A stretch of DNA of 64,000 nt from Paenarthrobacter ilicis (GCF_016907545.1 NZ_JAFBCD010000001.1:1-64000), one strand, 5' to 3'. Positions 35,606 to 50,415 are shown, counted from the first letter of the stretch. The notes: generated from the sequence alone by a model not told the origin. Numbers and translations are program-made.

Positions 35606-36167
35606 ATCCACATCGCATCCGCCACTACATACCTTATTAACAGGTGCATGTGGATAAGCCTGTGGATACTTAAGGGGACAAGCGTGGTTAATGGGCTTAA
35701 AACCCTTAAGCCATCTGTGGATCATTAAAAACGGGCCTGGGAGTTGTCCCCATCCACACCCTGTTTAAAACCCAGTTAACGCACATCCCATGAACAGGGC
35801 TTAACCGCGGATCTTCGCGGCCAGACCGGGTTATCCACAGTTTCCACAGCAGTTATTAACACTACGAATCCCAAAAAATTGAAATCCCTCAAATAACAAT
35901 CTGGTTCCCTGCGCGTCCAGGTCCAGCCAACGGCCGTCCGGGAACAGCCGCTGGCTGTCCACATACGAGGGGCCGCCGCCGCTGGGGATGGGTTAATCGA
36001 GGATCTTCCGGCTAAGCTGTCAGCAGCGCTCCCATCCTTGGGTCTGTTTGTCATTCGCTCAGTGCGGACCATGCAGGTTCCGGTGCAGGATTGCGAAGAC
36101 TTTGCGGCTTCCACGCTGGAATCCGCAGCTATGACATGGCAACACCAATGAAAGGCGGCACCCTTCC
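35606..36167. other. Replication origin oriC (dnaA-dnaN intergenic region)
   Basis: The 562-bp region holds perfect DnaA boxes at 35649-35657 (reverse) and 35831-35839 (forward), and near-matches at 35634-35642, 35661-35669, 35716-35724 and 35853-35861. An inverted repeat GGCTTAA/TTAAGCC spans 35694-35712. An A/T-rich run at about 35850-35900 is a candidate unwinding element. The position between dnaA and dnaN is the standard actinobacterial origin. The last ~170 bp probably carry the dnaN promoter. Confidence 0.88.
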
Positions 36168-37292
36168 GTGAAGTTCAGAGTCGACCGCGACGTCCTGGCA
36201 GAAGCCGTCACGTGGACTGCGCGGTCGTTGTCTCCGCGGCCGCCCGTCCCTGTGCTTTCCGGTCTCCTCCTCAAAGCCGAAGCTGGAACCGTCAGCCTCT
36301 CGAGCTTTGACTACGAGACGTCCGCACGGTTGGAAATCCCAGCTGACATCGCCGTTGAAGGAACCATCCTGGTGTCCGGACGACTCCTGGCAGATATTTG
36401 CCGGAGCCTTCCGTCGGCACCGGTGGAAGTTGAGACCGACGGCAGCAAAGTCACGCTCACCTGCCGCCGAAGCAGCTTCCACCTGGCCACCATGCCGGAA
36501 TCGGAATACCCCGCACTTCCCGCGCTTCCGGCCATCAGCGGAACCCTGCCCGGTGACGCGTTTGCCCAGGCCGTTTCGCAGGTCATCATCGCGGCCAGCA
36601 AAGATGACACCCTGCCCATCCTGACCGGCGTACGTATGGAGATCGAAGACGACCTCATTACGCTCCTGGCCACCGACAGGTACCGTCTGGCCATGCGCGA
36701 AGTTCCCTGGAAGCCGGTTACTCCCGGCATCTCAACCAGCGCCTTGGTCAAGTCCAAAACCCTCAACGAGGTTGCGAAAACCCTTGGTGGAAGTGGCGAC
36801 ATCAACCTCGCCCTTGCTGATGACGACAGCCGCCTGATCGGTTTCGAAAGCGGAGGACGCACCACTACGTCCCTGCTGGTTGATGGCGACTACCCCAAGA
36901 TCCGCTCGCTTTTCCCGGATTCCACCCCCATTCACGCGACTGTGCAAACCCAGGAGCTCGTTGAAGCCGTGCGTCGTGTGTCGCTGGTGGCAGAACGAAA
37001 CACGCCGGTCCGCCTTGCTTTCACCCAGGGCCTGCTGAATCTGGATGCCGGCACCGGAGAGGACGCCCAGGCTTCCGAGGAACTCGAAGCCCAACTGTCA
37101 GGTGAGGACATCACCGTGGCCTTCAACCCGCACTACTTGGTGGAGGGCCTCAGCGTGATCGAGACCAAGTACGTCCGTTTCTCGTTCACCACTGCCCCAA
37201 AACCGGCCATGATCACAGCGCAGGCAGATGCTGATGGCGAGGACCAGGACGATTACCGCTACCTCGTGATGCCGGTGCGCCTGCCCAACTAG
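36168..37292 (+). CDS. dnaN: DNA polymerase III sliding clamp (beta subunit)
   Basis: The 374-residue protein dimerises to a ring around DNA and tethers the replicative polymerase. Three similar clamp domains are visible, with the start MKFRVDRDVLAEAVTWTAR (GTG codon), central ATDRYRLAMREV and the C-terminal YRYLVMPVRLPN that completes the peptide-binding pocket. An acidic insert (DADGEDQDD) sits just before the C-terminus. The order dnaA-dnaN-gnd-recF is typical of Micrococcales. Confidence 0.97.
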   Translation: MKFRVDRDVLAEAVTWTARSLSPRPPVPVLSGLLLKAEAGTVSLSSFDYETSARLEIPADIAVEGTILVSGRLLADICRSLPSAPVEVETDGSKVTLTCRRSSFHLATMPESEYPALPALPAISGTLPGDAFAQAVSQVIIAASKDDTLPILTGVRMEIEDDLITLLATDRYRLAMREVPWKPVTPGISTSALVKSKTLNEVAKTLGGSGDINLALADDDSRLIGFESGGRTTTSLLVDGDYPKIRSLFPDSTPIHATVQTQELVEAVRRVSLVAERNTPVRLAFTQGLLNLDAGTGEDAQASEELEAQLSGEDITVAFNPHYLVEGLSVIETKYVRFSFTTAPKPAMITAQADADGEDQDDYRYLVMPVRLPN

Positions 37293-37340
37293 CAGCACCC
37301 TGAATCCACCCCGCCAACCTTCCGCAGAAAAGAGTTTCCT

Positions 37341-38225
37341 GTGCACATCGGACTGATCGGTCTTGGAAAAATGGGTTTCAACATGCGTGCCCGCATGCGG
37401 AACGGGGGCATTGAGGTCACCGGTTTCGATCGAAATCCCGATGTCACGGATGTCGCTACTGTTGATGAGCTCATTGCCGCATTGCCCACTCCGCGACTGG
37501 TGTGGGTCATGGTTCCCTCCGGCGCTATCACCGATGCCGTAGTGACGGAGCTTGGCGAGAAACTTAGCCCGGGTGACCTGGTGATCGACGGCGGCAACTC
37601 ACGGTTCACCGAAGACCAGAAGCACGCCGCTGCCTTGGCCGAAAAGGGCATCAGGTTCGCGGACTGTGGCGTTTCCGGTGGCGTCTGGGGACTGGAGAAC
37701 GGTTATGGCCTGATGGCAGGCGGCGACGACCAGGATATTGCGCTTGCGATGCCGGTTTTCGATGCCCTCAGGCCCGAAGGAGACCGTGCCGACAGCTTTG
37801 TCCACGTGGGCGGAGTGGGTGCCGGCCACTACGCCAAAATGGTGCACAACGGCATCGAATATGGCTTGATGCAGGCCTATGCCGAAGGCTACGAGCTGCT
37901 GGCAGCCAAGGACATCGTGAAGGATCTTCCTGGAACATTCCGGGCCTGGCAAAAGGGAACTGTAGTCCGTTCCTGGCTGCTGGACCTCATGGTCAAGGCA
38001 CTGGACGAGGATCCGGGCCTTGCCTCCATTGACGATTACGTTGAAGACTCCGGTGAGGGCCGCTGGACCGTTGAAGAAGCAATTGCCAACGCCGTTCCGG
38101 CTCCGGCGATTACCGCGGCACTGTTTGCCCGGTTTGCTTCCCGGGAAGACAACTCACCCGCCATGAAAATGGTCTCTGCCCTTCGTCACCAGTTCGGCGG
38201 ACACGCCACCCGTCCGGCCAGCTAG
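37341..38225 (+). CDS. gnd: 6-phosphogluconate dehydrogenase (decarboxylating), short form
   Basis: The 294-residue enzyme converts 6-phosphogluconate to ribulose 5-phosphate and CO2 with NAD(P)+. The Rossmann motif MHIGLIGLGKMGFNMRARM, the substrate motif GVSGGVWGLENGYGLMAGG and the catalytic Lys region HYAKMVHNGIEYGLMQAY are clear. Its length of about 300 residues marks the YqeC/GntZ-like short class, often NAD-preferring, rather than the 470-residue enzyme. The start is GTG 37341. It sits between dnaN and recF without an evident functional tie to replication, an arrangement shared by many actinobacteria. Confidence 0.95.
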   Translation: MHIGLIGLGKMGFNMRARMRNGGIEVTGFDRNPDVTDVATVDELIAALPTPRLVWVMVPSGAITDAVVTELGEKLSPGDLVIDGGNSRFTEDQKHAAALAEKGIRFADCGVSGGVWGLENGYGLMAGGDDQDIALAMPVFDALRPEGDRADSFVHVGGVGAGHYAKMVHNGIEYGLMQAYAEGYELLAAKDIVKDLPGTFRAWQKGTVVRSWLLDLMVKALDEDPGLASIDDYVEDSGEGRWTVEEAIANAVPAPAITAALFARFASREDNSPAMKMVSALRHQFGGHATRPAS

Positions 38226-38248
38226 GCCAAAGGAGTCCTGCAAACGGC

Positions 38249-39442
38249 GTGTACCTCGAACATCTTTCACTGACGGATTTCCGCAGTTACGCACAGGTTG
38301 ACCTGAAGCTGGGTCCCGGCGTGACCGTGCTGGTGGGTTCCAATGGAATTGGCAAGACCAATCTCATGGAAGCCATAGGGTATCTGGCCACACTGAGCTC
38401 CCACCGCGTCAGCACGGACGCTCCATTGCTCCGCTTTGGAACAGAACGTGCGTTGGTCCGGGCCCGATTGGTCCGGGGCGAGCAATCCACTGTGATTGAG
38501 CTGGAAATCAACGCGGGCAGGGCCAACCGCGGCCGGATCAACCGCGGAAATCCGGTCCGGGCCAGGGACATTCTGGGGATCTGCCACACCGTGCTTTTCG
38601 CACCGGAAGACCTCGCCTTGGTCAAGGGCGACCCGTCCAACCGTCGCCGTTTCCTGGACGAACTCTTGGTCAGCCTGATTCCACGGCATGCTGCTACGCG
38701 CAGTGATTACGATCGCGTCCTCAAGCAGCGGAACGCCTTGTTGAAATCCGCGCGGACCGGAAAATTCACTGCCGGTCACGAGGCAACGCTGGACGTATGG
38801 GACCAACACATGGCCCGGGCGGGGGCGGAATTGCTGCATGCCCGCCTGGAACTCGTGGAGAAACTGCGCCCTCATTTGAACAGCGCTTATGCCCAGCTCA
38901 CGGACGGATCCAAGGATGCGGGGGCGGTTTATCGCTCTACCCTTCAGGACATCCTGGACGACGACGGCGGATCGGCCCACCCCGGGACGGAACCGCCAGC
39001 GTCGGTTGAGGATCTCCGGCTGTTGTCCGTGGATGAGCTCACCGCGCGTTATGTCCAAGCGTTCGCAGCGTCCCGCAAAAAGGAACTGGAACGGGGCATC
39101 TCCTTGGTTGGGCCGCACCGGGATGAGCTCGAGTTGGTGCTTGGCCAGGCCCCTGCAAAGGGATACGCATCCCATGGGGAAACGTGGTCCATGTGCCTTT
39201 CCCTGCGTCTGGCTTCGTACTACGTCATGCTGGACGACGCTCAAACGGGAGGCACGGCTCCCATTTTGATCCTCGATGATGTTTTTGCCGAACTCGACGT
39301 GCAACGTCGGCGTAAGCTGGCTGCCATAGTGGCCGGCGCCGAACAGGTGTTGGTGACTGCCGCCGTCGACGCTGACATTCCCGAGGAGCTGGCCGGACGG
39401 CGCGTAACCGTTGTTCCGGGAGGAATTGATGGCGAAGGATAG
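38249..39442 (+). CDS. recF: DNA replication and repair protein RecF
   Basis: The 397-residue SMC-like ATPase helps load RecA at single-strand gaps. Walker A is GSNGIGKT (30-37), the signature region is SHGETWSMCLSLRLASYYVM and Walker B is ILILDDVFAELD, followed by the D-loop and LVTAAVDAD. GTG 38249 encodes the usual MYLEHLSLTDFRSY start. The 3' end overlaps the DUF721 gene by 14 bp, consistent with one transcript. Confidence 0.96.
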   Translation: MYLEHLSLTDFRSYAQVDLKLGPGVTVLVGSNGIGKTNLMEAIGYLATLSSHRVSTDAPLLRFGTERALVRARLVRGEQSTVIELEINAGRANRGRINRGNPVRARDILGICHTVLFAPEDLALVKGDPSNRRRFLDELLVSLIPRHAATRSDYDRVLKQRNALLKSARTGKFTAGHEATLDVWDQHMARAGAELLHARLELVEKLRPHLNSAYAQLTDGSKDAGAVYRSTLQDILDDDGGSAHPGTEPPASVEDLRLLSVDELTARYVQAFAASRKKELERGISLVGPHRDELELVLGQAPAKGYASHGETWSMCLSLRLASYYVMLDDAQTGGTAPILILDDVFAELDVQRRRKLAAIVAGAEQVLVTAAVDADIPEELAGRRVTVVPGGIDGEG

Positions 39443-39983
39443 TTCCGGCGCACGCCAACCGGGCCGCGATCCCGATGAGATTGACGCTGCTCAGGCTGCA
39501 CTGAACCGTATGCGCGAGGCTGCTGCCGCCCGCGGCGAGGTCCGCCAACGCGCACCGCGTCCCGGTTCCGTCCCGCAACGCAAGGGACTGCGGGACACCC
39601 GTGGTTTCGCGCAATTCCACGGTAGTGGGCGTGACCCTTTGGGGCTGGGCAAAGTGGTGGGCCGCCTGGTGGCAGAGCGGGGTTGGACATCGCCCGTGGC
39701 CGTGGGGTCCGTAATGGCCGAGTGGGAGACCCTGGTTGGCCCGGATATCTCCTCCCATTGCACCCCTGAGAGTTTTGAGGACACCACACTCCACGTCCGC
39801 TGTGACTCCACTGCGTGGGCAACACAGCTGCGGCTGCTCACCACAAGCCTCCTTGAACTGTTCCGGAACGAACTCGGCGAGGGAGTCGTCACCAGCATCC
39901 AGGTGCTGGGTCCATCCGCCCCGAGTTGGCGGAAAGGCGGCCGGAGCGTCAACGGCCGCGGCCCCCGGGACACATACGGCTGA
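39429..39983 (+). CDS. DUF721 (DciA-like) family protein
   Basis: This 184-residue protein carries the DUF721 core in its second half (LVAERGWTSPVAVGSVMAEW, VGPDISSHCTPESFEDTTL, WATQLRLLTTSLL). The first ~75 residues are a basic, disordered-looking tail (RQRAPRPGSVPQRKG). Proteins of this family include DciA, which helps load the replicative helicase in many bacteria. The constant place between recF and gyrB supports a replication role. ATG 39429 is preceded by GGGAGGAATTG. Confidence 0.92.
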   Translation: MAKDSSGARQPGRDPDEIDAAQAALNRMREAAAARGEVRQRAPRPGSVPQRKGLRDTRGFAQFHGSGRDPLGLGKVVGRLVAERGWTSPVAVGSVMAEWETLVGPDISSHCTPESFEDTTLHVRCDSTAWATQLRLLTTSLLELFRNELGEGVVTSIQVLGPSAPSWRKGGRSVNGRGPRDTYG

Positions 39984-42395
<2,412 letters not shown>

Positions 42396-42459
42396 GGGTT
42401 TCACAAACCCCGTTGAATATTCTTGAACCGACATATACCTGAAACGGAAAACTTAGATT

Positions 42460-45125
<2,666 letters not shown>

Positions 45126-45129
<4 letters not shown>

Positions 45130-45854
45130 GTAATTCCGACTCATATCCCAAGCCGAGCACAGGTGTCCCCGGCGGGCTCCGGCAGCCCTCGGGCAGCACA
45201 CCCTCAGGAACACCGGCCAGGCCGCAACAGCGACCTGCCAGTGGACAGGCTGGAGCCGGAGCTTCCGGAGCCCGTCCCACCGGCGGTGCCAATGCCCAGC
45301 GTCCAACAGGTGCGCCAGGACAGCGGCCCGCCGCTGCCCCCGGCCAGCGACCGGCCCAGCCCGGACAGCGTCCGGCAGGAACCGGTGCGCAGCGTCCTGC
45401 CGGCAGTGCCGGCCAGCGACCCGCAGGAGCCTCCGGGCAGCGTCCCGCGCAGGGCACCCCGGGCTTGGTAAAGCCGGCCCCCAAGGCCAAAGTCCGCCGT
45501 GCCCGCTTGCTGGTCAGCAAGGTTGATCCGTGGTCGGTCCTGAAGATGGCTTTCCTGCTGTCGGTTGCCTTGGGGATCGTCACGGTTGTGGCAGCAATCG
45601 TGCTGTGGACAGTTCTGGACCTTACCGGCATCTTCAACCAGGTGGACAGCCTCCTGGGAACGCTGGCCGGTTCTGAAGGCAGCGGATTCGAACTCAAGAA
45701 GATTGCTTCACTGGGACAGGTGGCGTCTTTTGCAACCATCATCGCCGTTGTGAATGTCGTGCTGCTGACGGCCCTGTCCATGCTCTCTGCCGTCTTGTAT
45801 AACATTTCGGCAACGTTGGTTGGTGGCGTCGGCGTCACCCTGACCGACGACTAA
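45126..45854 (+). CDS. DUF3566 family membrane protein
   Basis: The 242-residue protein has a long disordered N-terminus with eight copies of a QRP(A/T) unit (mostly GQRPA), then a basic stretch ([10 protein letters not shown]) and two membrane helices at about 138-165 and 198-230. DUF3566 proteins follow gyrA in most actinobacteria; the Mycobacterium homologue CwsA interacts with cell-division and polarity proteins. Its GTG overlaps the gyrA stop by 4 bp, so it is translationally coupled to gyrase. Function in this genus is unknown. Confidence 0.9.
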
Positions 45855-45967
45855 GAAAAAACCGCGGATATTCGCCGGAAAACGGGGAAATCATCCGCGA
45901 AATTGCCTCGATTTGAGATCGGGCCGGGATGTGCTGTACAGTCATATCTCGGCCCGATGAGGCATCG

Positions 45968-46041
45968 GGGCGTATAGCTCAGGCGGTTAGAGCGCTTCGC
46001 TGATAACGAAGAGGTCCCAGGTTCAAGTCCTGGTACGCCCA
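45968..46041 (+). tRNA. tRNA-Ile (anticodon GAT)
   Basis: A complete cloverleaf: acceptor GGGCGTA/TACGCCC, D stem, anticodon stem CTTCG/CGAAG around CTGATAA with anticodon GAT, and T arm CAGG-TTCAAGT-CCTG. The 3' CCA is not encoded. Confidence 0.97.
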
Positions 46042-46087
46042 CGGAACCACAGTGGTTCAGGTAAAACTGAACCGGAATGAGGTGCTT

Positions 46088-46207
46088 GTGAAGAAGTTGC
46101 TGGTAGTTGTAGCAGCTGCTGTCGCAGGCGTCCTGGTCTATAAAAAGGCTCAGGAATCCGAAGCCCGGAAGGATGTCTGGAGCAAGTCGACCGACACGGT
46201 CAACTAG
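46088..46207 (+). CDS. DLW-39 family small protein
   Basis: The 39-codon frame from GTG 46088 encodes a hydrophobic N-terminal helix (KKLLVVVAAAVAGVLVYKK) and a short polar tail with KDVW. DLW-39 is a family of exactly 39-residue actinobacterial proteins found near this tRNA pair; the family's Asp-Leu-Trp is Asp-Val-Trp here. It is probably a single-pass membrane peptide of unknown role. It lies between the tRNA-Ile and tRNA-Ala genes. Confidence 0.85.
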   Translation: MKKLLVVVAAAVAGVLVYKKAQESEARKDVWSKSTDTVN

Positions 46208-46277
46208 CCGAAGAGCCCGGTTGGAACTGGTAATAACCGGTAAAAACATGGGGTATGATTGATGGGTTGCTTCTTAT

Positions 46278-46353
46278 GGGGGCATGGCGCAATTGGTAGC
46301 GCACCTGCTTTGCAAGCAGGGGGTTCGGGGTTCGAGTCCCCGTGCCTCCACCA
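46278..46353 (+). tRNA. tRNA-Ala (anticodon TGC)
   Basis: The cloverleaf has acceptor GGGGGCA/TGCCTCC, anticodon stem CCTGC/GCAGG around TTTGCAA (anticodon TGC) and T arm CGGGG-TTCGAGT-CCCCG. Unlike the tRNA-Ile upstream, its CCA end is encoded. Confidence 0.97.
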
Positions 46354-46359
46354 TAAGAA

Positions 46360-46390
46360 AAGTCCCGGTCAGTAATGACCGGGACTTTTG
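46360..46390. terminator. Terminator after tRNA-Ala
   Basis: AAGTCCCGGTCA (46360-46371) pairs perfectly with TGACCGGGACTT (46376-46387) around GTAA, followed by TTTTG. It ends the gyrase-tRNA block. Confidence 0.85.
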
Positions 46391-46429
46391 CTTTAACGCC
46401 TTCTGCCCTATTCCGGCAGAAACACGTCC

Positions 46430-48430
46430 CTAGCCAGCAGGCACACGCTGAAGGGCCCGCTCAAGGAATGCCTGTAGCTCGCCATCGCCCAGCACAGGGG
46501 TGACCACCCCCAATTCCAAGGTGGGTTGCGTCTTGGCGTTGGCTGCCGATATTGCGGCCTCCACTTGGTCCCTTGCTGCATCCACGGCTGAGGTGTCCTT
46601 CCGTTGGGCCGCGTCCAGCATCACCAGCGCCTGTTCAACTCCCTTGCCATAGTTGGCTGCCGCCGCAGTCCACGAGGCAGCATCTTGAGCGAACCCAGGC
46701 TCTGCCATTCGCGGTAGGAGCCCGGGCAGGCGCTGAAGCAGCTCCGCGCGCGCCTTCAAGGCCCCGGACGGTGACTTGCCGGCGTCGTACTCCGCCCAGA
46801 ACTGGTCCATATCCCGGCGCAAGGCGGGAGCGGACGGCGTGAGCTGATCGTCCTGCCAGTCCTGGTTGAGGTCCACAAAGGCCCGGACGCCTGCTTGGAC
46901 ATCAGGATCCTGGCCCGTCACCAGAGACAGGGCGGCGTCCATGGACTTTGCCGCGTCATACGCGGGTCCGTTCCATGATAGGTCGGCGTAGTTGAAGATG
47001 GCCGGCAGGGACAGGTACGGCTCGATCATGGGGTTGGTGACAATGCCTCGGATGGACGTGTGCAGGTCCGTATCCCTGCCGATCACCGGTGCCATGAACA
47101 AGTGGTCCTGGGAGAAGTCGTTCACCGGATAGTTGTCCCAGATCACCAGGTTCCGGAGGGAGGACGGGGTTCCGTAACTGCGCCGTGCGGTGTCCGCCGA
47201 TTCCTTGGTGATGCGGTGCGAAACAACGTCCTCGCCGGTCCACTGAACCACAATGGCGGGGTTCAGGGCCTTGCCGAGTTCCTTCTTGTAGTTGGTGTTG
47301 CCGGAACCGTTGTAGAAGGTGGGGACCGTTTCCAGCGGCTGGACGCCCTGCTTGCCCACGATGAACTTCTGGTTGACGTCGTTCAGGAATGAGGCCTGCG
47401 CTTTGGCCAGGTTCGCTTGGCCGGTTCCAAATTCCTGCACGTCCTCGGAGCACTGGACCTTGGTGGCGATGTCGTCAAGCGGAACCACGAAGGAACGCAC
47501 CCCCAGGGCGTACAGCGATTCGAGCTTGGCCACAGCACTGTCCAGGTCCGCCACGCGGGAGTAACAGACATCGATTCCCGGCGACAACGCGTACGTGAAG
47601 CGGATGTGGTTGGATGTTGCGGTGGTGATCAGTTCTTTGAGGTCACCGAGCTCCTGCTCGGAGTAGAGGTCCCGCCACTTGGCCCTCAGCAAAGGGTCAT
47701 CCTTGGGCGAGTAAATGTACGTATTCATCTTCTGGCGGCCGGCGAACTCAATGACGTCCAGCCGGGCCTGATGGGACCATGGGATGCCGTAGAAGCCCTC
47801 GATCACACCCCGGGTTTCCATCAGGGGCCAGTCGCTGACACGTACCGGAGAAACACTGTTGTCCTTGACCAGCTGACGGAGCGTTTGGACTGCGTGGAAG
47901 ACGCCGTCGTCATCATGTCCGGCGAGCACAGCCGTCGGAATTCCCGACGCCTTGCCGGTGGAGATCGAATAGCCCTCCGGTTTCTCCAAAGCGTCGCGGG
48001 ACCGGGCATCCCCATCCACGGCAAGTTCCTTGAGGGCTCCGCCCACATCGGCCTCTCCCGCTACCCCCAAGTAGACCGCCGAAGCTCCGGCTGCCGGGTC
48101 CTTCAACGAAGGAACAACCTGCACGTTGCCGCCAGCCGCCGCAACGATGTCCTGGACTGCCGCCACCGACGCCGTGTCGGTTCCCGCAGGAGCAACAACG
48201 TACACGCGGCCGTTCAAGCGGACGGAATCACCTGAGGCCGCCTCAACGTGTTGTGGGACCGGATAGATGCCCGGTACGCCCGAATCCCCGCCATCCTTGC
48301 CGGCAGAGCCGTTGCGGGCGAGCACGTACCAGCCGGCGGCCACCAATGCGGCGGCCAGGACCCCCGCAACGACCAACAGCAGCATTGAGCGCCTGCGGTT
48401 GCCGGAGGAACGGGCGGGTGCGGTGTTCAA
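46430..48430 (-). CDS. GH84 family beta-N-acetylglucosaminidase, membrane-anchored
   Basis: The 666-residue enzyme has an N-terminal membrane anchor or signal (about 14-38), then a GH20b-like domain (YPVPQHVEAASGDSVRLNG). A GH84 catalytic barrel follows, with RGVIEGFYGIPWSHQARLD and the catalytic Asp319-Asp320 pair (VPLDDIATK). A helical C-terminal region ends the protein. GH84 enzymes hydrolyse beta-linked N-acetylglucosamine by substrate-assisted catalysis. In bacteria they trim glycans outside the cell; the substrate here (peptidoglycan fragments, chitin or host glycans) is not known. It is transcribed towards the tRNA block and is not part of it. Confidence 0.92.
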   Translation of the reverse strand: MNTAPARSSGNRRRSMLLLVVAGVLAAALVAAGWYVLARNGSAGKDGGDSGVPGIYPVPQHVEAASGDSVRLNGRVYVVAPAGTDTASVAAVQDIVAAAGGNVQVVPSLKDPAAGASAVYLGVAGEADVGGALKELAVDGDARSRDALEKPEGYSISTGKASGIPTAVLAGHDDDGVFHAVQTLRQLVKDNSVSPVRVSDWPLMETRGVIEGFYGIPWSHQARLDVIEFAGRQKMNTYIYSPKDDPLLRAKWRDLYSEQELGDLKELITTATSNHIRFTYALSPGIDVCYSRVADLDSAVAKLESLYALGVRSFVVPLDDIATKVQCSEDVQEFGTGQANLAKAQASFLNDVNQKFIVGKQGVQPLETVPTFYNGSGNTNYKKELGKALNPAIVVQWTGEDVVSHRITKESADTARRSYGTPSSLRNLVIWDNYPVNDFSQDHLFMAPVIGRDTDLHTSIRGIVTNPMIEPYLSLPAIFNYADLSWNGPAYDAAKSMDAALSLVTGQDPDVQAGVRAFVDLNQDWQDDQLTPSAPALRRDMDQFWAEYDAGKSPSGALKARAELLQRLPGLLPRMAEPGFAQDAASWTAAAANYGKGVEQALVMLDAAQRKDTSAVDAARDQVEAAISAANAKTQPTLELGVVTPVLGDGELQAFLERALQRVPAG

Positions 48431-48547
48431 TCAGGTAACCCCTTGGGTCCGCCGTCACCGGCTCACTGGATGGTGAAACAAGACAATCACACTGCGGGCC
48501 GGGCTGATAGGGGTCAGAGCAGCAATGGAACGCACTAGGGTTGATCC

Positions 48548-49456
48548 GTGAACCTTCTCATTGCTGCCCTGGGTGTGCTGGGCGTCGCCGCTTCCGGGCC
48601 GCTGATGGCTGGGACGCTGGGTGCCACGTCCGTGACGGCGCTGGCCATCGCCTTCTGGCGCAACGCCATTGGTGCGGTGGTGATGGCAGCACCGGTGGCG
48701 ATCAGGCAGCCGAAGGCTTTCGGCAGGATTTCCAGGCGCGAATTCGCGTGGTCCACAGTGGCCGCCGTCGCCTTGGCGTTCCACTTTGCCTGCTTCATCA
48801 CCGCACTTCAGCTCACCTCGGTGGCCGCGGCCACTGCACTGGTGTGCCTTCAATCAGCCTGGATTGCCGTTTTCCAGCTGTTCCGTGGAACCAGGCACCG
48901 CTGGCCTGTCCTCTTGGGCTTGGGAATCGCTTTTGGAGGCGTTGTGGCCATCACCGGATTCGATATGGGATCCTCGCCGGACGCCCTGCTGGGCGACATC
49001 CTGGCACTGGCTGGAGGGGCCTTGGCCGGCCTCTATACGCTGGCTGGCGGTAAGGCCCGCCAAACCATGGGAACGGGCACGTACACCACTCTCTGCTATG
49101 GGATGTGTGCGGCAATCGTTGCGGTCCTTGCCTTGGTCAGCGGACAGCCACTGACAGGGTTCGACGCCGGAGGTTGGGTTGGCATCGTCGCCATCACCGT
49201 GTGTGCGCAGTTGGTGGGGCACACTGCCTTCAACCACTTGCTGGCGACCATCAGTCCCCTGGTCGTCTCCATGATCATCCTCCTGGAGATACCCGGAGCT
49301 GCGATCCTGGCTGCTGTTTTCCTCAACGAAACACTGCCCGCCGGAATCTACGCTGGGTTGGCATTGATTCTTGTGGGCCTGGCTGTGGTGGTTTCCGGGC
49401 AGAGGCGGTCCCGTCCAGCAGCAGACCGGCGCGAAGCCGAGCTGGGCGCTGACTGA
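48548..49456 (+). CDS. EamA/DMT family transporter
   Basis: The 302-residue protein has about ten hydrophobic helices arranged as two EamA repeats of five (for example GVLGVAASGPLMAGTLG at the start and SMIILLEIPGAAILAAVFLNE in the second repeat). Drug/metabolite transporters move amino acids, nucleotide sugars or other small solutes; the substrate here is not evident. The start is GTG 48548. It is divergent from the GH84 gene (117 bp between starts) and convergent with the GT2 gene. Confidence 0.88.
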   Translation: MNLLIAALGVLGVAASGPLMAGTLGATSVTALAIAFWRNAIGAVVMAAPVAIRQPKAFGRISRREFAWSTVAAVALAFHFACFITALQLTSVAAATALVCLQSAWIAVFQLFRGTRHRWPVLLGLGIAFGGVVAITGFDMGSSPDALLGDILALAGGALAGLYTLAGGKARQTMGTGTYTTLCYGMCAAIVAVLALVSGQPLTGFDAGGWVGIVAITVCAQLVGHTAFNHLLATISPLVVSMIILLEIPGAAILAAVFLNETLPAGIYAGLALILVGLAVVVSGQRRSRPAADRREAELGAD

Positions 49457-49474
49457 AGCGCCGCCGTCGGACGC

Positions 49475-50350
49475 TTAGATGCCTCCGCGGCGCGAACCCT
49501 GGCCGGCGTTGGCGGTATGGATGGCCCGCAGCAGCTTTGCCGGGAAGTACACCGAAAAGAACACCACCATGGGTGCTTTCAAGGCCATCTTCTTGACGTT
49601 GTGGGCCTTGTAGGTCCGGTCGAAGCGCTGCACGTAATACCGATAGTCCCGCGGCGAGTCTTCCAACCGCCGGGCTGACATGCCCGAGACCATCTGTGGC
49701 AGGTATTGGACCCTGAGATCGTGCTCAAAGAGGTGCAGGGAAAGATCGATGTCCTCATGCATCTCGTCTTTTGGATCCAGGCAAGCCTCGTCACGGATGG
49801 TTTCCCAGGCTGTGCGCCGGAGCGCCATGTTGGAACCGAAGAGGAAGTGGTACTGGTGCTTGGCCAGGCGCAACATGAGTTGCCGCATTTTGTCATCAGC
49901 CTTGAGGCCAAAGCGGCGCATGGGCATGTCGTAGTACACCACTGGGCCTGTCGCTGCCGCCACCGTGGGGTCGGCGAAAGCCTTCTGGACGTGCTCAACC
50001 CAGTCCGGTTCCAGCACCGAGTCCGCATCAATGCGCCCCACAACATCCCCGGTTGAGTGGTTCAGGCCGTAGTTCCTGGTGGGGATCAAGCCTTGGGCAT
50101 CGCCCTGCCGGAGCAGGATGATCGGGCTTTCCGGATATTCCTGCTGCATCTGCTGCACAATGGCAGCCGTGCGATCCGTGGAGAGATTGTCCACCACAAT
50201 GATCTCGTCGGCGGGAACCGACTGGTAAATGGCAGCGATGAGGCACTGGCGTATGACGCTTTCCTCGTTGTACGCCGGGATGACAATGGACACCCCCGGA
50301 GGTTCGGGAGCGTCCTTGAGGGCACCCTCAGAGGGTCTATCGGCTGACAT
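49475..50350 (-). CDS. Family 2 glycosyltransferase
   Basis: The 291-residue enzyme has the GT-A fold start GVSIVIPAYNEESVIRQCL, nucleotide-binding VVDNLSTDRTAAIV and metal-binding Asp-Ala-Asp in GRIDADSVLEPDWV. The acceptor-side region DEMHEDIDLSLHLF and a hydrophobic C-terminal stretch (MVVFFSVYFPAKLL) suggest membrane association. It transfers a sugar from a nucleotide donor to an unknown acceptor, probably a cell-envelope glycan or lipid. ATG 50350 starts near the domain; a GTG-initiated extension to 50404 adds 18 residues and is possible, because GGAGGG is unusually close to ATG 50350. Confidence 0.87.
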   Translation of the reverse strand: MSADRPSEGALKDAPEPPGVSIVIPAYNEESVIRQCLIAAIYQSVPADEIIVVDNLSTDRTAAIVQQMQQEYPESPIILLRQGDAQGLIPTRNYGLNHSTGDVVGRIDADSVLEPDWVEHVQKAFADPTVAAATGPVVYYDMPMRRFGLKADDKMRQLMLRLAKHQYHFLFGSNMALRRTAWETIRDEACLDPKDEMHEDIDLSLHLFEHDLRVQYLPQMVSGMSARRLEDSPRDYRYYVQRFDRTYKAHNVKKMALKAPMVVFFSVYFPAKLLRAIHTANAGQGSRRGGI

Positions 50351-50415
50351 CCCTCCAAATCTAACATCCGGGACTGCTACACCAAGGGAGTTCGCCGTGA
50401 CCACCCGGAAAACAC

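Noticed and set aside
45856-45900. Possible terminator after the DUF3566 gene
   Set aside because: CGCGGAT/ATCCGCG arms exist, but the loop is long and there is no T-run; the support is too weak.
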